Assembly: GCA_945859605.1 (NCBI GenBank)
Contig: OX243818.1
Span: 32,966,507 to 33,030,506 of the forward strand
Length of the DNA stretch: 64,000 nt
Direction: 5' to 3'
DNA from: Lumbricus rubellus
Taxonomy: Eukaryota > Annelida > Clitellata > Crassiclitellata > Lumbricidae
Part shown: piece by piece, positions 1 through 36,500 of the stretch
How the letters are laid out: each line of letters opens with the position of its first letter
How positions within the stretch are numbered: the first letter of the stretch is position 1
Made by a program: the position numbers and the translations under genes
Notes under the pieces: generated by a model
Databases searched by the model: none
What the model was told of the DNA's origin: nothing
The model's input: the letters and a program-made list of their open reading frames with translations, nothing else

Positions 1-394
1 TCCCTGTCAATCTGTTTATGGTTCTCTCTCTGTCTGTCTGTCTTGCTCTGTCTGTTTGTTTCTATCGAAGTTTGTGTGTCTCTGCTTCTTGTTCTGCTTG
101 ACTGAATATTTTTTACTGATTTTTTTATCATTATTGTTTTCTTCATCTCCAATCTGCATTTTTGTGTGACATTGTACTCGTTAAATTTAAAATAATAATA
201 ATGATAATGATTTATTGAGTCATTTATGCATTCGTTCATTTAATCGTTCATTCGTTCTCTGTTTGATTGACTGATTAATTGATTGATTGACTTACTGCAA
301 ACATTGACTGCATTGGTTGATTGAAATAATCAAGAGAGTAGAGAATAGTTGTAAAAATTCATAATTGTTTCATTTGTTTCTTTGTTTGGCACAG
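1..394. other. Collagen intron, left edge
   Basis: T-rich intronic sequence with CTGT and GATT runs. No exon or other feature seen. Confidence 0.7.
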
Positions 395-23848
<23,454 letters not shown>

Positions 23849-24836
23849 ACCATTCAATGATCAATCATTCGCTCTGCTCTACTGCCACCGCTGCTCTTCC
23901 ATATCAATCCCTCTCACCCTCCGTAGCTATACCTCCTTTCCTATCTGTCTGTATGTCGTCTATCAGTGTCTCTTTCTTCTCTCTTGCTTTCTCTCTTGCT
24001 TTCTGTGTTGTTCGTTGACCTATTCTGTCTTTCTGTGTCTGTCTTTCTCACTATGTTATTTCCTCTTGCTTTTTCTGTCTCTGTGAGACTCTGTCACTGC
24101 CCAGTATCATATCATATCTGTCTCTGTATCCCTATCAATGTATCTGTATCTTTCAGTCTTATTCTTCCAGTCTTTACATCATCCATCTGCAAACTAAGCT
24201 GTCGTCGTCGTTTCAGCTGACGACGTTCATTTGGTCGAGTCCAAGAGCGGTTGAAGAGCATTTGGAAGAAGTCAAATCTATATCTTCACTTATTTTTCTG
24301 TTTAAGAAGTATATAAAATTATATTAGTAGTACAGTTGTGGACTGTTGTTGAAGATGGTTTACGAGTTTCCATGAAGCAGACTTTTGTAGCTTTGAAGAT
24401 CGATGGATGAATACACGATGGTTTCTCTGACCAATTCGAAAGCTCAGGGGCGGTGCTCACACCTCCAGACGAAATATCATGTTAACCTAAGGCTTAACTT
24501 CATATCTTTTGGTGCATTTAAAACAGACACTAGCTAACTACACTGCCATGTAATCAGTTCAATTGTAGATAAGACCTTCCGAATATTAAGCACTGCCACA
24601 GACAGTAATGTAGACAATCGGTAGTTTATAGAAAAGCTCGACTGATTTTATCTATAAGGCTTGCAATAATAGATGTTAGCGATTTTTTCTGTGCGTAGGT
24701 TGGTGACATATTGACAATGTAATGATATTCTCAATATTAACGATTATTATAATGTTAGGATTTGTGTAAGAAGCATGTTGCTAGCGGCTTCTACGGTCCG
24801 TAATTTACTGAAGTTAATCTGTTTATTATTTATGAG

Positions 24837-24842
24837 AATAAA
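24837..24842 (+). terminator. Candidate poly(A) signal of the collagen gene
   Basis: AATAAA about 1 kb after the stop codon. It is the first good AATAAA downstream of the CDS that I noticed. The 3' UTR would span about 23849-24860. Confidence 0.5.
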
Positions 24843-25471
24843 GCTTAAATTTGATGGATACTTGTTTTGAAAGGACGTCTTGCATTGAAATCAGTCAAAG
24901 TTTGCCTCTTTTAAGATGTGTAATATGCTAAAGAAACCAAAAGAAGCGATCATTTCGTCATATTGATCATGATTTATACTACTATTATACTGATAGGCAA
25001 CATAGTAAAAATAGGTGACAGTAATTGAAATGATGTATTAATTATAGGCCACAGCAATATGGATATCAAAATAGCAGTAATGTAGTTCATACTAACCTAC
25101 ATAATGACCATCACTGTTCAAATATGAATGGTTAAATGGCCCATGTGAAATTAGACTACACTCACCACAGTCTCACCAGTCACCAATCATACATACACTG
25201 TAAATGGGCTGACCAGTCCTCATGTGCTGATGGAGTCAAAAAGAAATTGAGCTGGCAAATACGTTTCAGAGGGAGATTGCTTGGTGCAAAGCATGACATT
25301 ATTTTCACGTTTCTCGATGTTCATCTGAAGAAGACATACATGTACCACTATTGTACCAGCCTCTCAACACAATAATTATGCATTGAATAGTGTGGCTTGC
25401 GCAATGCGCATTGGTCAGACCACTGACAGTGTATGGTCACTGTATTCATAGCTCAGCCAATTAACCATTCA

Positions 25472-25769
25472 TGGGTGCCCACAGAAATGTTTGCAGGAGG
25501 GGGCAAAACACAATGGTCACGGTCATTTTTTAAACAGGAGATTCAAAATGCAAAGCAGAAAATTAAGAACACGGTTTATTTTTACAGAGGTTTCTAGATG
25601 TCAATTTCTTAGTTTCAACTTTCAAGTTGTGTATAACTATAGTAACATTAGCGCTTTAGTGCGACGAAATTGATTAAAAACCAGAAAATATTAGTTTAAA
25701 AATATGGAATCGATTTTCCAGGGGGGGGGGGGCAAGTGCCCCCTCTTGCCCTATGTGCGGGCGCCCATG
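25472..25769. mobile_element. GGGCGCCCGCA-ended MITE, copy 2, 298 bp
   Basis: Same family as 5832-6264: ends TGGGTGCCCACA and TGTGCGGGCGCCCATG, caggagggggcaaaa near the left end and ggggcaagtgcccc near the right. Flanked by the 10-bp repeat TAACCATTCA (25462-25471 and 25770-25779). It lies between the two convergent genes. Confidence 0.78.
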
Positions 25770-26344
25770 TAACCATTCACATTTGGAAATGTTGATGGTC
25801 ATTACATGTGTAGTTCACTGTTCAACATAGGTCAAGTCGTAACCCCAGATCACAGTTTGAATACATACATGTATAGATGAAGCCTTCCTTCAAGTCTTTA
25901 ACAGATAATTATAATTAGTCTTATAACTATTGTCGTCATATATTGCATCAGAGACCAAGATCCAAGAATCAGATCTTTGGAGAGAAGGCTCTTACGTGAA
26001 TATGCAGGACTAATAATATTTATAGTTTTCATCGAAGATAGAACACAATGTGCTGATGATGAGGCCAATAATACATTCTGTACAGTCTAACAAAGGCCAA
26101 ATTCTACCCATACACATACAAAGGCCAAGTCATCCTGAGAAGAAGTCATGAAGTCTTTATCAGGTGAAGGATTTGAAGTTAAGTCTTGTCATGGATGAGG
26201 CCAACAGTTTGCATCTTCAGTGGACAGATTTCAAAGCCAGGTCATGTTGTGGTCTTGGGGTTGGCCTGCAGAGTCAGGGTGTGGGTGTGTGGATTGGTAG
26301 GGAACAGTTTCCACTGTTTAACGACATCTTATGGCCAACAGTGC

Positions 26345-26405
26345 CGTTGACGTCGCCCTCCTCTTATCCATGCTTTGGACTGGCAATACGGGCAGTGGTG
26401 GTATT
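26345..26405. repeat. Short dispersed repeat shared with 57885
   Basis: cgtcgccctcctc, ttatccatgctt and ggactggcaat occur here and at 57885-57935 in the same order and orientation. Confidence 0.5.
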
Positions 26406-26417
26406 GAGGAAGTGGCG

Positions 26418-26634
26418 TTAAACGTTTCGCTTGAATTCGACTCCATTTGAGCGGAGGTTCATGAAGTGGAGTAGAATTGTCGTCTGGAGCATCGCTTCGT
26501 GAGCGGACAAAAAGAAGAGTTGCTCCATTGTTTGCGTCTGAGAATGACGAGCGGCAGGACGTAACAGCGTCGGACCAAAGACAGTCGCTAGGTTCTTCAG
26601 CGTCATCTTATTCTTCTCTTCATACTTCGATACC
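26418..26634 (-). CDS. BCR: BCR-like exon 26: RhoGAP end and stop
   Basis: 217 nt, phase 2 in (atgcag). Encodes VSKYEEKNKMTLKNLATVFG, then PTLLRPAARHS; TAA at 26420-26418. The last residues are GVEFKRNV. BCR and ABR of vertebrates end in a PDZ-binding S/T-x-V; this chain does not. Confidence 0.96.
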
Positions 26635-29600
26635 CTGCATCACAAACAATACAATACAATACAATACAATTCATCTCAGCATACAATCATTAATCAGTGA
26701 ATCAATCAATGAGTCAATCAATCGACAAACTAGAGACAGAACTAATGATTCTTTGATTGAACACTGTGCATAAATAATTATAAAAAATAACAATAAATGA
26801 GTGAAGAAAAAGGAGCGAAATGAGTGGACACACACCTGACGAGATGATCGAGAAGAAAAAGTGCTGTCGAGAAATTCGATTCTGGAAGAGTAGCAAACAA
26901 CGACACAAGGCATCTGTCACGTGCATCTGGATCGGCCAATCCTAGCACAGTAAACACACAGCTCATCAACAACCATGACAAACCAATGACAACCGTTAAA
27001 AATCAACTTTAATTTCTAGCGGTGAAGTCCTATATTGATTTTGGTGCACGTCACTTGTACACAACATTTCAAACTGTGTTCTGAAACAAGCTTCAACAAT
27101 TGATGCTGGCAACTTATGACAGAATTAAATTAATAATCATTATGCTATAAAGCATCATAAAACTGAATCCAATTTACCTGTAGGTATGAGTAAAATTTTC
27201 AACATTTGTAGTCTTGAAAAATTTATCATCTGCAAGAGTCATATAAAGTTTTAATCTCCTGCAGAAGTGAAAATCATTATCTACTTTGCTATGCCGGAAA
27301 CTAGACAATCGCACACATAAAGATCGTCTAAATTATTCCAAAAGTCTTCTACACAGTTTTGTAAAAATCAAATCATGTGATGTTCTTTGATATATTTCGT
27401 ACCAATTCCTTCCTGGAAGTTTTTGTAGAGAGCGTCGGTGAAGAGCGACTCTGGAAGTTTGCGAAAGAAGAGTTTCATGAGACCAGTCAGACTGTTTATG
27501 TCGACTGACTTGAGCTGAGAGACAGCCTGCGTACTGTCTGAAATATAATCAATCAATAATCAATCAATAATCAATCAATAATCAATCAATAATCAATCAA
27601 TAATCAATCAATAATCAATCAATAATCAATCAATAATCAATCAATAATCAATCAATAATCAATTATTAGATAAATCAATGAATGATTGTCAAAACAGAAA
27701 TGATCATGTAATTGATTGCTCAGTCAGTTGACAGAACAATCACTCTAGCAATCAATTACTCAATCACTGATTGCACAGACCAAGTGTAATGATTACTGAT
27801 TCATACAATCATTGATCGTCTTAAAACGATGTTTCTAACTGACTCAACTGAAAATACCTGACCGACAGAAATAATTAATCATTCAGTTCATCAAGGACAA
27901 TTCAAATCATCAAGTTAGAACAATAATAAATTAATCAACTCAGTTGAACAATCAAAAACTTCTACAGATGCTAATTGAAAGCTAGTCAGAATCGAATGTG
28001 AGACGCATCATGTGATCGATGTGACATGATTATTAATAAACGAAAAAAAAGTGAAAGTCTCACTCTTTTCAAACGTGTTCTTAAGCTGCTGAACGGTGTC
28101 GAAGAGTCCTGACACTCGGTAGATGCCTTCCTCATCAAGACCTACCACATAAAACCAATTTATATCTTTCAAGCATCATCACAAATCTATCAATATAAAA
28201 ATCGAAATAATTCTGCATTGATGCGAACCCCAGCAAAGCGTCCACACTGAAATATGGAAGACTAAGATATGACAAGACAACTGTAGCTGACATGACATCT
28301 CGTAGGCATGCTTCTTTCGTTTCATCTCAGGAGAATCCGAAAGCTTCACTCTACTCGGGATTCAGCATCACTGAAAACACTGATAATTTATTATGGTTTG
28401 TGAGGTGTCCTTGTAGCAGTAATATGGCCGCGTTACTTATTACGTGACCTATATTATTATTCCACTTATTACGTGACCTACCGGTATATTAGTATGCAAG
28501 CTGATTACGTGACCTATACTAGTAAGCAAGCTGACCTCTTCTTTCGATTTCTTCAGCACAGCTTGTAACCAAGACAGGGATGGCCACACGCTCCCTCCTA
28601 CAGACAAACAAAACATAACATAAGTCACTCAATAACATCACAACAAACCATTAAATAACATTGCAATAAAGCACAAAAACCATTAAATAACGCTATGACA
28701 AAACATTTAATAACATTACATTTTAATAACATTAATTTAATAACATTACATTTTAATAACATAAAATAACCATTAACCCTCACAATAAATTATTTAGTGC
28801 CATTGCAATGGCCAATTAATACCACAAAAATAAAACTGTCGCTCATCAAAAGACAAATCTTATGATGCTTTTATTTGGCTGCGTCAAGGTTGGCATTGCC
28901 TCTGAGTAGTGAACTTGAAGAGGTGCTATAAAAATTCTCATAATGAATGAATGAATGAATGAATGAATGAAACTGCAACAAATGAACGATCGACTAATGC
29001 CTTGTGCTTAACAAGTTAACAACAACAATGGCATTGTCATAGAAGTTTCTCGATTAGATTAGATTAGATTAGATAAGATTAGATTACGCAGTGATGATGT
29101 CCAATCGAATGCCAAATAGTCCATCGACAAGCGTCGAGAGACATCGTGGAATCGTCTTTTCACGCGACGTATATTGCAGTGAAACCGTCACCGACATCTG
29201 AAGCAATCAATCAATCAATCAATCAATCAACAGACGAGAAGATTAACCACTGAATGATTGATTGATGAGAAGATTAACCACTGAATGATTGATTGATGAG
29301 AAGATTAACCACTGAATTATTGATTGACGCACTGATTGATCGAATAACTGATTTATTACGATGCTATTAAATATTTTATTTTCAGATTTAATTAAATAAA
29401 ATATAATTTATAAATAGAGATGTATGTGTCTATTAAATGGTTCTTATGGAGGAAGATGACTAAATGCTTCAGTGACAATCAATACATTTTGTTGATTGAT
29501 TTTTATTTGATTGACTGATATATTAACTATTTGACTGACAGGAAAATTGAGTCATAGGATAATTATGTGACCTATATAAATTAATTTTACTGAATTATGA

Positions 29601-31018
29601 TCAGAAGCAGACCAGATCCGTCTAAGATTGGATAAAGTGCAATTCCTAACGTCACCTCATTGTTGATGGACACAACGCAGTCTTCCTCTGCTCCATCCTT
29701 CAACCAAACACTGCGCAGCTGGAAAAGACAGTCAACGCATTACAATAGAGATTCAGAGATTAAGAGATTAGATCAGGGATAAGTTCAGAATTAGATTAGG
29801 CTGAATTAGATCAGGGATAATGCACATGAAAATTGTAGATGAGACAAGATTATATTGTGTTAGAAATTATTTAATAGATTAAATTCAAGATAAGATTAGC
29901 GAAATAGTAAAAAGTTCTATAATTCAGGATCAGAATAGAGATTAGACCAGACAATAATTGGAGATATCTAAACAGAGATTAAAGCAAAGATTACATAATC
30001 TTACAATAGAGATTACACAAGAGATCAGAAATCATAGAAAAGCTCAAAGTAGAGATTAGAACACACATTAGATAATTCTAGAGATTAGAGCAGAGATCCT
30101 ATCAAAAATCAGAGCTTAGCTCACAAATCAGATTAAAGATTACGCTAGAGATTAGAGAAGTGATCAGATCAGGAAAACTGGTAGACAAAATTATTTAGAT
30201 TGTAAATGATTATTATATAGTGTATTAGAATTTACAGTGTATTTCATAGATTCTATTCAAGATAAGATTCGTGAAATATTAAGCCTATATTTAAGACTAC
30301 GGATCATCAAACTGAGTGTGGTGCATGACATTGTAGTGCATGTAGTGCATTGTAGTGTATGTAGTGCATGTAGTACCTCAAGCGCTCCCTTTCCAAACAG
30401 TTGATTAACTCCTTTCAACTGATGGTAGCACAGAATCCGTAACGTCTGCGAACCATCAAGATCGATCTCAAAGTCCTACGAAAATCACAACGACAGATGA
30501 AACGCTTATCACTTAACAATGACTTTCATTTATCATAATATATTTATTGTGATAACACCTTCATTAAAATTCCAATCAATCAATACATTATTGATCTCTC
30601 CATCTAATTTAGTAACAATACATCATGTTCTGATGAAATAATTTTAGTCTGAAAAATAACTACCTTCAGCAAACTTTTACACATCTGACAGCACCTATAA
30701 GAGCCTAACATGGGCCTTACATGGGCCCGTAGGACATAGGCCTACTTAGCCAGGCCCTATACTGAAAGTCTAATACATGGATACTTTCAATGCACTTTAG
30801 CTTAATAATTCAGTGTAACTAGGCTATACAATAAAAATCACAGTAAATTTAAATTTGTAATAAAGAAAACTCAAAAATTATCTATAACTTAAAGTAAAAA
30901 TCTTAAACCGTAAAGAAACACAAATCTAGATAATATTATGAATGCATCACGTAATTATTAGAATAAATTCATTTCACAAGACACTAAATTGAATAGGGCC
31001 TACAGATTTGATTATTGT

Positions 31019-31065
<47 letters not shown>

Positions 31066-33532
31066 TTTTCTTTATTGAAACGCCTGCAAGACGCACTGCG
31101 TTTTACATTTACAGGTTATGCAGTAATCTTAATTAAACTTAACTACCAACTGAGCATACAGCTTTGCAATTACAATGGCGCTAATAGCAGCCTTCAAATC
31201 AAATCCGCAAAATGGGGCTCGAACCTGCTACCTCTCGCACTCTTGGCCAGCGTGTTAACCATTACTCTACCGAATGGATAGTATTCAATGCATTATAAAT
31301 AAGATACAATGACAAGATGAGACAATAGTAGACACTGCTGCTGACCTGGTTCCAAACAGGATCAATGGATTCAGGTGATGAGTTTGTCTTTGCTTTCAAC
31401 GTAAAATGACCAAACGAATCGACTTCTATGTGACAAATGGAACCTAAAGAAAAACCATTTAAAAGCCAACTTTATTCGTCTATTTCAATTTCTACATTCA
31501 TCTAAATTAAATTTATTCGGCTGTTTTGATTAATTATTCGTTTCAATACTTTGTTCATTTCTTCATTAATTTATACAATTAAATTTTCATCATTTCTTCT
31601 TTCAGTCATATATGCTTTCAAGAGTCTAACCAGCAATAAAGAATCACTTTATTAATAATTGATACATTAAAATATTCAGTCAAGTTTCTTATTATCACTT
31701 CACAAATTATTCTCATATAATTAACGAACCAATTCACTAATCCAGTATGCCTCTGCCTATCAGAGCACTTTGTCGGGGTTGCCTGGGGACAAGAGCCACC
31801 CAACCCATGCAAAATAAGCATTCACTACTTGAACGTCAAATCAACTGTCAAAAGCTCAAGATAATAAAAATAATATATTCATTAACTTAACTCAATATTT
31901 AATAAGCTGCCAAAAATTTATGAATCAGTCTTGATTCGAGTTTTAAGTAAGATGCATCATCAGTCGAAGGAGTTTCTTCAGTCACGTCTACAGCACAGTC
32001 TGCTTTTTAATGAGACAGAGAAACAAAGAGAGACAGAGAGTCACACAGCAAGAGATACAGAAAGAGGTAGAGAGAGAAAGAAACAGAGATAGAGAGAAAG
32101 GATAAAGAGATATAAATAAACAGACAGAGAAATACAACACACACAAAGAGGAGAGACAGGTATGTAGCAAGAGAAAGAGAGCGATAAAGACACCAGAGAC
32201 AGACAGAAAGAGAGGAGGAGACAGACACACAGAGACAGAGAGGAAGAGTGAGAGACTTCCAAATAGACGAACTTGTGGCATTCTTGAGACCCTGGAGTCT
32301 ACAGATGCGGATATGAAGACTTCCAAATAGTCGTTCCTCTTCCATGAACACACCTTCAACACAAGCCACACGCTAACATGTCTCAGTTCATCTGTTCAAA
32401 TTAATATCATGCAAACAAGTCTTAGAATAGATAAATAATAAATTGAGCATCAATATTTAACACAATAATGACGATGATCATGGAACGAGTGACTGAGAAA
32501 CAAATGCAGTTCATTGTTAAAATGTTCATTGTTAAAATGTTCATTGTTAAAATGTTCATTGTTAAAATGTTCAATTGTTAAAATGTTCATTGTTAAAATG
32601 TTCATTGTTAAAATGTTCATTGTTAAAATGTTCATTGTTAAAATGTTCAATTGTTAAAATGTTCAATTGTTAAAATGTTCATTGTTAAAATGTTCATTGT
32701 TAAAATGTTCATTGTTAAAATGTTCATTGTTAAAATGTTCATTGTGTTAATGTTCATTGTGTTAATGTTCATTGTTAAAATGTTCAATTGTTAAAATGTT
32801 CATTGTTAAAATGTTTATCGACTTAAAGATTAGCGAAGACAGTCTGATTAATTAATAAATCTATATTAATTAATAAATCTATATTAATTAATAAATCTAT
32901 ATTAATTAATTCATCTATATTAATTAATAAATCTATATTAATTAATAAATCTATATTAATTAATAAATCTATATTAATTAATAAATCTATATTAATTAAT
33001 AAATCTATATTAATTAATAAATCTATATTAATTAATAAATCTATACTAATTAATAAATCTATATTAATTAATAAATCTATATTAAAAGCCTGAGGATGGG
33101 TGGGGGCGAAAACAATAAATTTTTCAAGAAATGCCAGGTACCCAGCAAGTTAATTAATAAATCAAAAATAACTAATTAATTAATATTAATTGCAAATAAA
33201 GGGTAAACTGAATTGCACTGTGTATTTGTTTAATCGTAGAAAATATACACAGTGACAACAAATGAAGATTATAGCTGTTACAGCATTAGAGACAGAACTG
33301 GTTGACCGTGTAAGTCGGTTGGTATTATAAATGTGGCTATTTGCTCTATATATAAATAGCAGTTCAACGAGTGTGGCAAGGCCATTGAAAGTAAAGTCTA
33401 CCAGGAAGAAGGCACTAGTGAATGTGTTTGAACACACATCTGATGTAACGATATGAAAAGTTAGACTCACTGTCTCGTTCACATCCAACGCCTCCCACGG
33501 GTTTTATGTTTGCCAGCTGAAACACACAATTA

Positions 33533-33565
<33 letters not shown>

Positions 33566-36500
33566 CTTCGTTTGATTTTGAACTGACACAACACAGTACG
33601 CAGATTGATTACAATTCATAATATGACGGATGATCACAAGTTATTACAGGAGTCAAACTTAACTGTCCGTCAGCAGCTAACGGGATCATGTCTTAATACC
33701 CATTTTACCAACAACATATACCGGTTGGAAGTTTGAGTGGACCTTCATTCTCAAAAGCATCAATACCGGGTATACAGAATTCCATTTTCCAGTCGTATCC
33801 TTACTCGGCTCCTCCATTGGGCTCTTGTGACAACCTGATTTGATGTAGTACCAAAGAATAAGCTGGTCTCAGGTCTCCCTGATGCGACTTATGTGTGGCA
33901 CCCGATTTAAATTTATATTTACATTACATTACGGTGGATTAGGATAATAGAGACAAAACACAAGAATAAGCAGATGGATTATAATAATGGACAAATGAAA
34001 AGTGAATGAACACGAATTTATGAGTTAATAAATTAAATGATGGATGAAAGAATGTAAGGTGCTACCGTACATACAGAACGTACGTTATTTTTCTTTAACA
34101 TACGTACGTTACGTGTACATTATTGTATTGTACATTAGCGTATGCAACAATTTAACATCAGTCATTGTATTGTATTGTATTTAAACATTTATAATGTTGT
34201 TATGTGCATCTCTCTTCTGTTCAGTATAATATAGGCCGATTGCACTCAGTGTCACTAGAATAACTGCTGCTATCAGTGCAACTACACACTAATAATAATA
34301 ATTCTATTCAACAGCTGCTGCATCATAATAATTTTTCACATAATTTATTTTGCTAAAAAGGCGATCATCATGCATGTGAAATTGTGCATGTATCCTGATT
34401 TCTCATAAATATGTTTTGTTCATTCTGGAACAGAGCTACTCCATATACATCTGAACGTACATTATTTTTTGACAATGTACACACTGTACGTGTACGTTAT
34501 TCCAAGTAGGCAACGTATGGTCACACTATGCAAGAATGCAACATTCCATAAATTATGTGGAATACATCACTAAGTGACCTATATTACTATGACTGTAAGA
34601 TCATTATACATTGTAAGCAACCTCAATAAGTACATGACCAATATTTAATATAATATGCTCAATATGTGCATGGAGAAGATGATGGTCATTGATTAGATTA
34701 ATGTGACCTATGAATATATGAATAAATTAACGAACGACTGACAAGTATTGCAACCTTTTGTTTGTTGACGAGATTCTGAACATCAACTGCAGATAGATGG
34801 ACAGGTGAAGGAGCTAAACGATGAAAAGAGAAACAGATGTTGTTAGGATAGTCAACATACACAAGTATACATTGAAATGAGAATATACGACAAGCCAAGT
34901 AAGTTCTAAGGCATAAAAAGGAAAGTTAAGATAAGGCAAATTACTTTATAATAGAACAGAAAGAAACGAGAAAAGGTTGACATGATATATACATTAACAC
35001 AAACACATCTTCCCGCTATCTCAAAACCCACTTTCTATTTTCAGGGTCAATGGTCATTCGTTGCACTGGAGCGCCTATGATTGGCAAGCACAATGAGAAG
35101 CGCTTTCTAAATTTATGTATACAGTAGGACATAACTGCTGATGGGAATCCATTGCTTAGACTTCATGATTGTGCCTCAACCCATAACTGGTCACTCACCT
35201 AATTTTCTATGCACTGTGCTGCATATGGTTATAATTACTGCTATTGTCATTATCATTATCGCAAACATTTCAACGTGCACAAAGTCACACGGAAGTGTGA
35301 ATCAAAGCCGCGTTTAATCAGTTGCCAGATGAGAAGAGTAGTCAAAAAATATCCAGATGTCTGAAAGTTTACCATCGGCAAATTAAGGGGGTTTATAAGT
35401 TCAAACCTCCACAATAATTTCCAGAATTTTCTGACTAATCTGTGCATTTTGCGATCTTATCCATTAGAACCCCGCTCTAAACGGAAACCCCTGAAATTTA
35501 TTTCTGGCTACACCCCAAACTGTGCTGATGACATTTCTGTTCCTTGTTACATATAACATCATACATAGTCTTATTAATTGAGTGGTGCTATATAAATTAA
35601 TCAATCCATAAATAGGGAAAGTGAAAGTAATACAGACAACTTCTAATGTAAGTCACATGAAGGTAACAAAGTAAAGCACGGTAAGATAAGTAAAAAGGTA
35701 AGAGTGGGGGGGGATAACAATGACCTTTGAATAGGAGGCCAGTGATGCAGTCCTTCCAGTCGGTTCGTTCGTAGTCGGATGACATCATCAGGATGTATTG
35801 CTTCTGTGCCTTCGGATTATACAATCGAAAGACGAGACTCGGCGATGCGATGACTAGTGCTGCCTCCTAGCAACCAACCAGAAAACCATTCACATCTGTC
35901 AGTAAGTAAGTAAGCTTATGAATAGCCAAGTACGATCTTAGCGTTATTTCAGTATAGGCCCGCAGTCCAAGATATTTCTGAAACATTGGCTCAAACTACA
36001 GGTCACTGTCCATTTCTCACTGGTACTGGAGGTTACAGGATAAATAACAGTTGCTTCAGTAAATACCATTTCACAAGTTAGTTGAGGTCGGTAACATAAA
36101 TTACTACAACTCCATCTCTATCCTTCCACATTTTAAAGTGATGCAAGTAATCTGTTGTAACCTTACCATCCGAAAAACACTGCAAAAACATATCCATTTC
36201 AACGGTTGATAAATCAAATCAAAATAACACCAAAAGAAAATAACTCCCAGCAAAATAACACCATTGATATAGATAATATTACAAAACCGAAATAACATCA
36301 ATGCAAAACACCATTGACCAACGAGCAGGTGTACTCCATAGCAGGAACAAAACAAGAACTGCTGACCCACGTGAAAACAAGAAAGTTGCGATACTTTGGA
36401 CACGTCATGAGACAGCAAAAGGACAGCATAGAAAACAGCCTGATGACGGGATTCATGGATGGAAAAAGAAGATCTAGAACGGCATGGATAGACAACATCT

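Larger units (their letters stand above)
23849..26417. other. Convergent intergenic region with both 3' UTRs
   Basis: Collagen 3' UTR to about 24860, then unassigned sequence, the GGGCGCCC MITE copy 2 and the short repeat at 26345. On the minus strand the only AATAAA noticed (25580-25575) lies within the MITE, so the BCR-like poly(A) site is unresolved. Confidence 0.6.

Noticed and set aside
26671..26981. Alternative minus-strand frames beside BCR-like exon 25
   Set aside because: The phase-compatible exon at 26836-26941 explains the conserved residues; the other frames are shadows.
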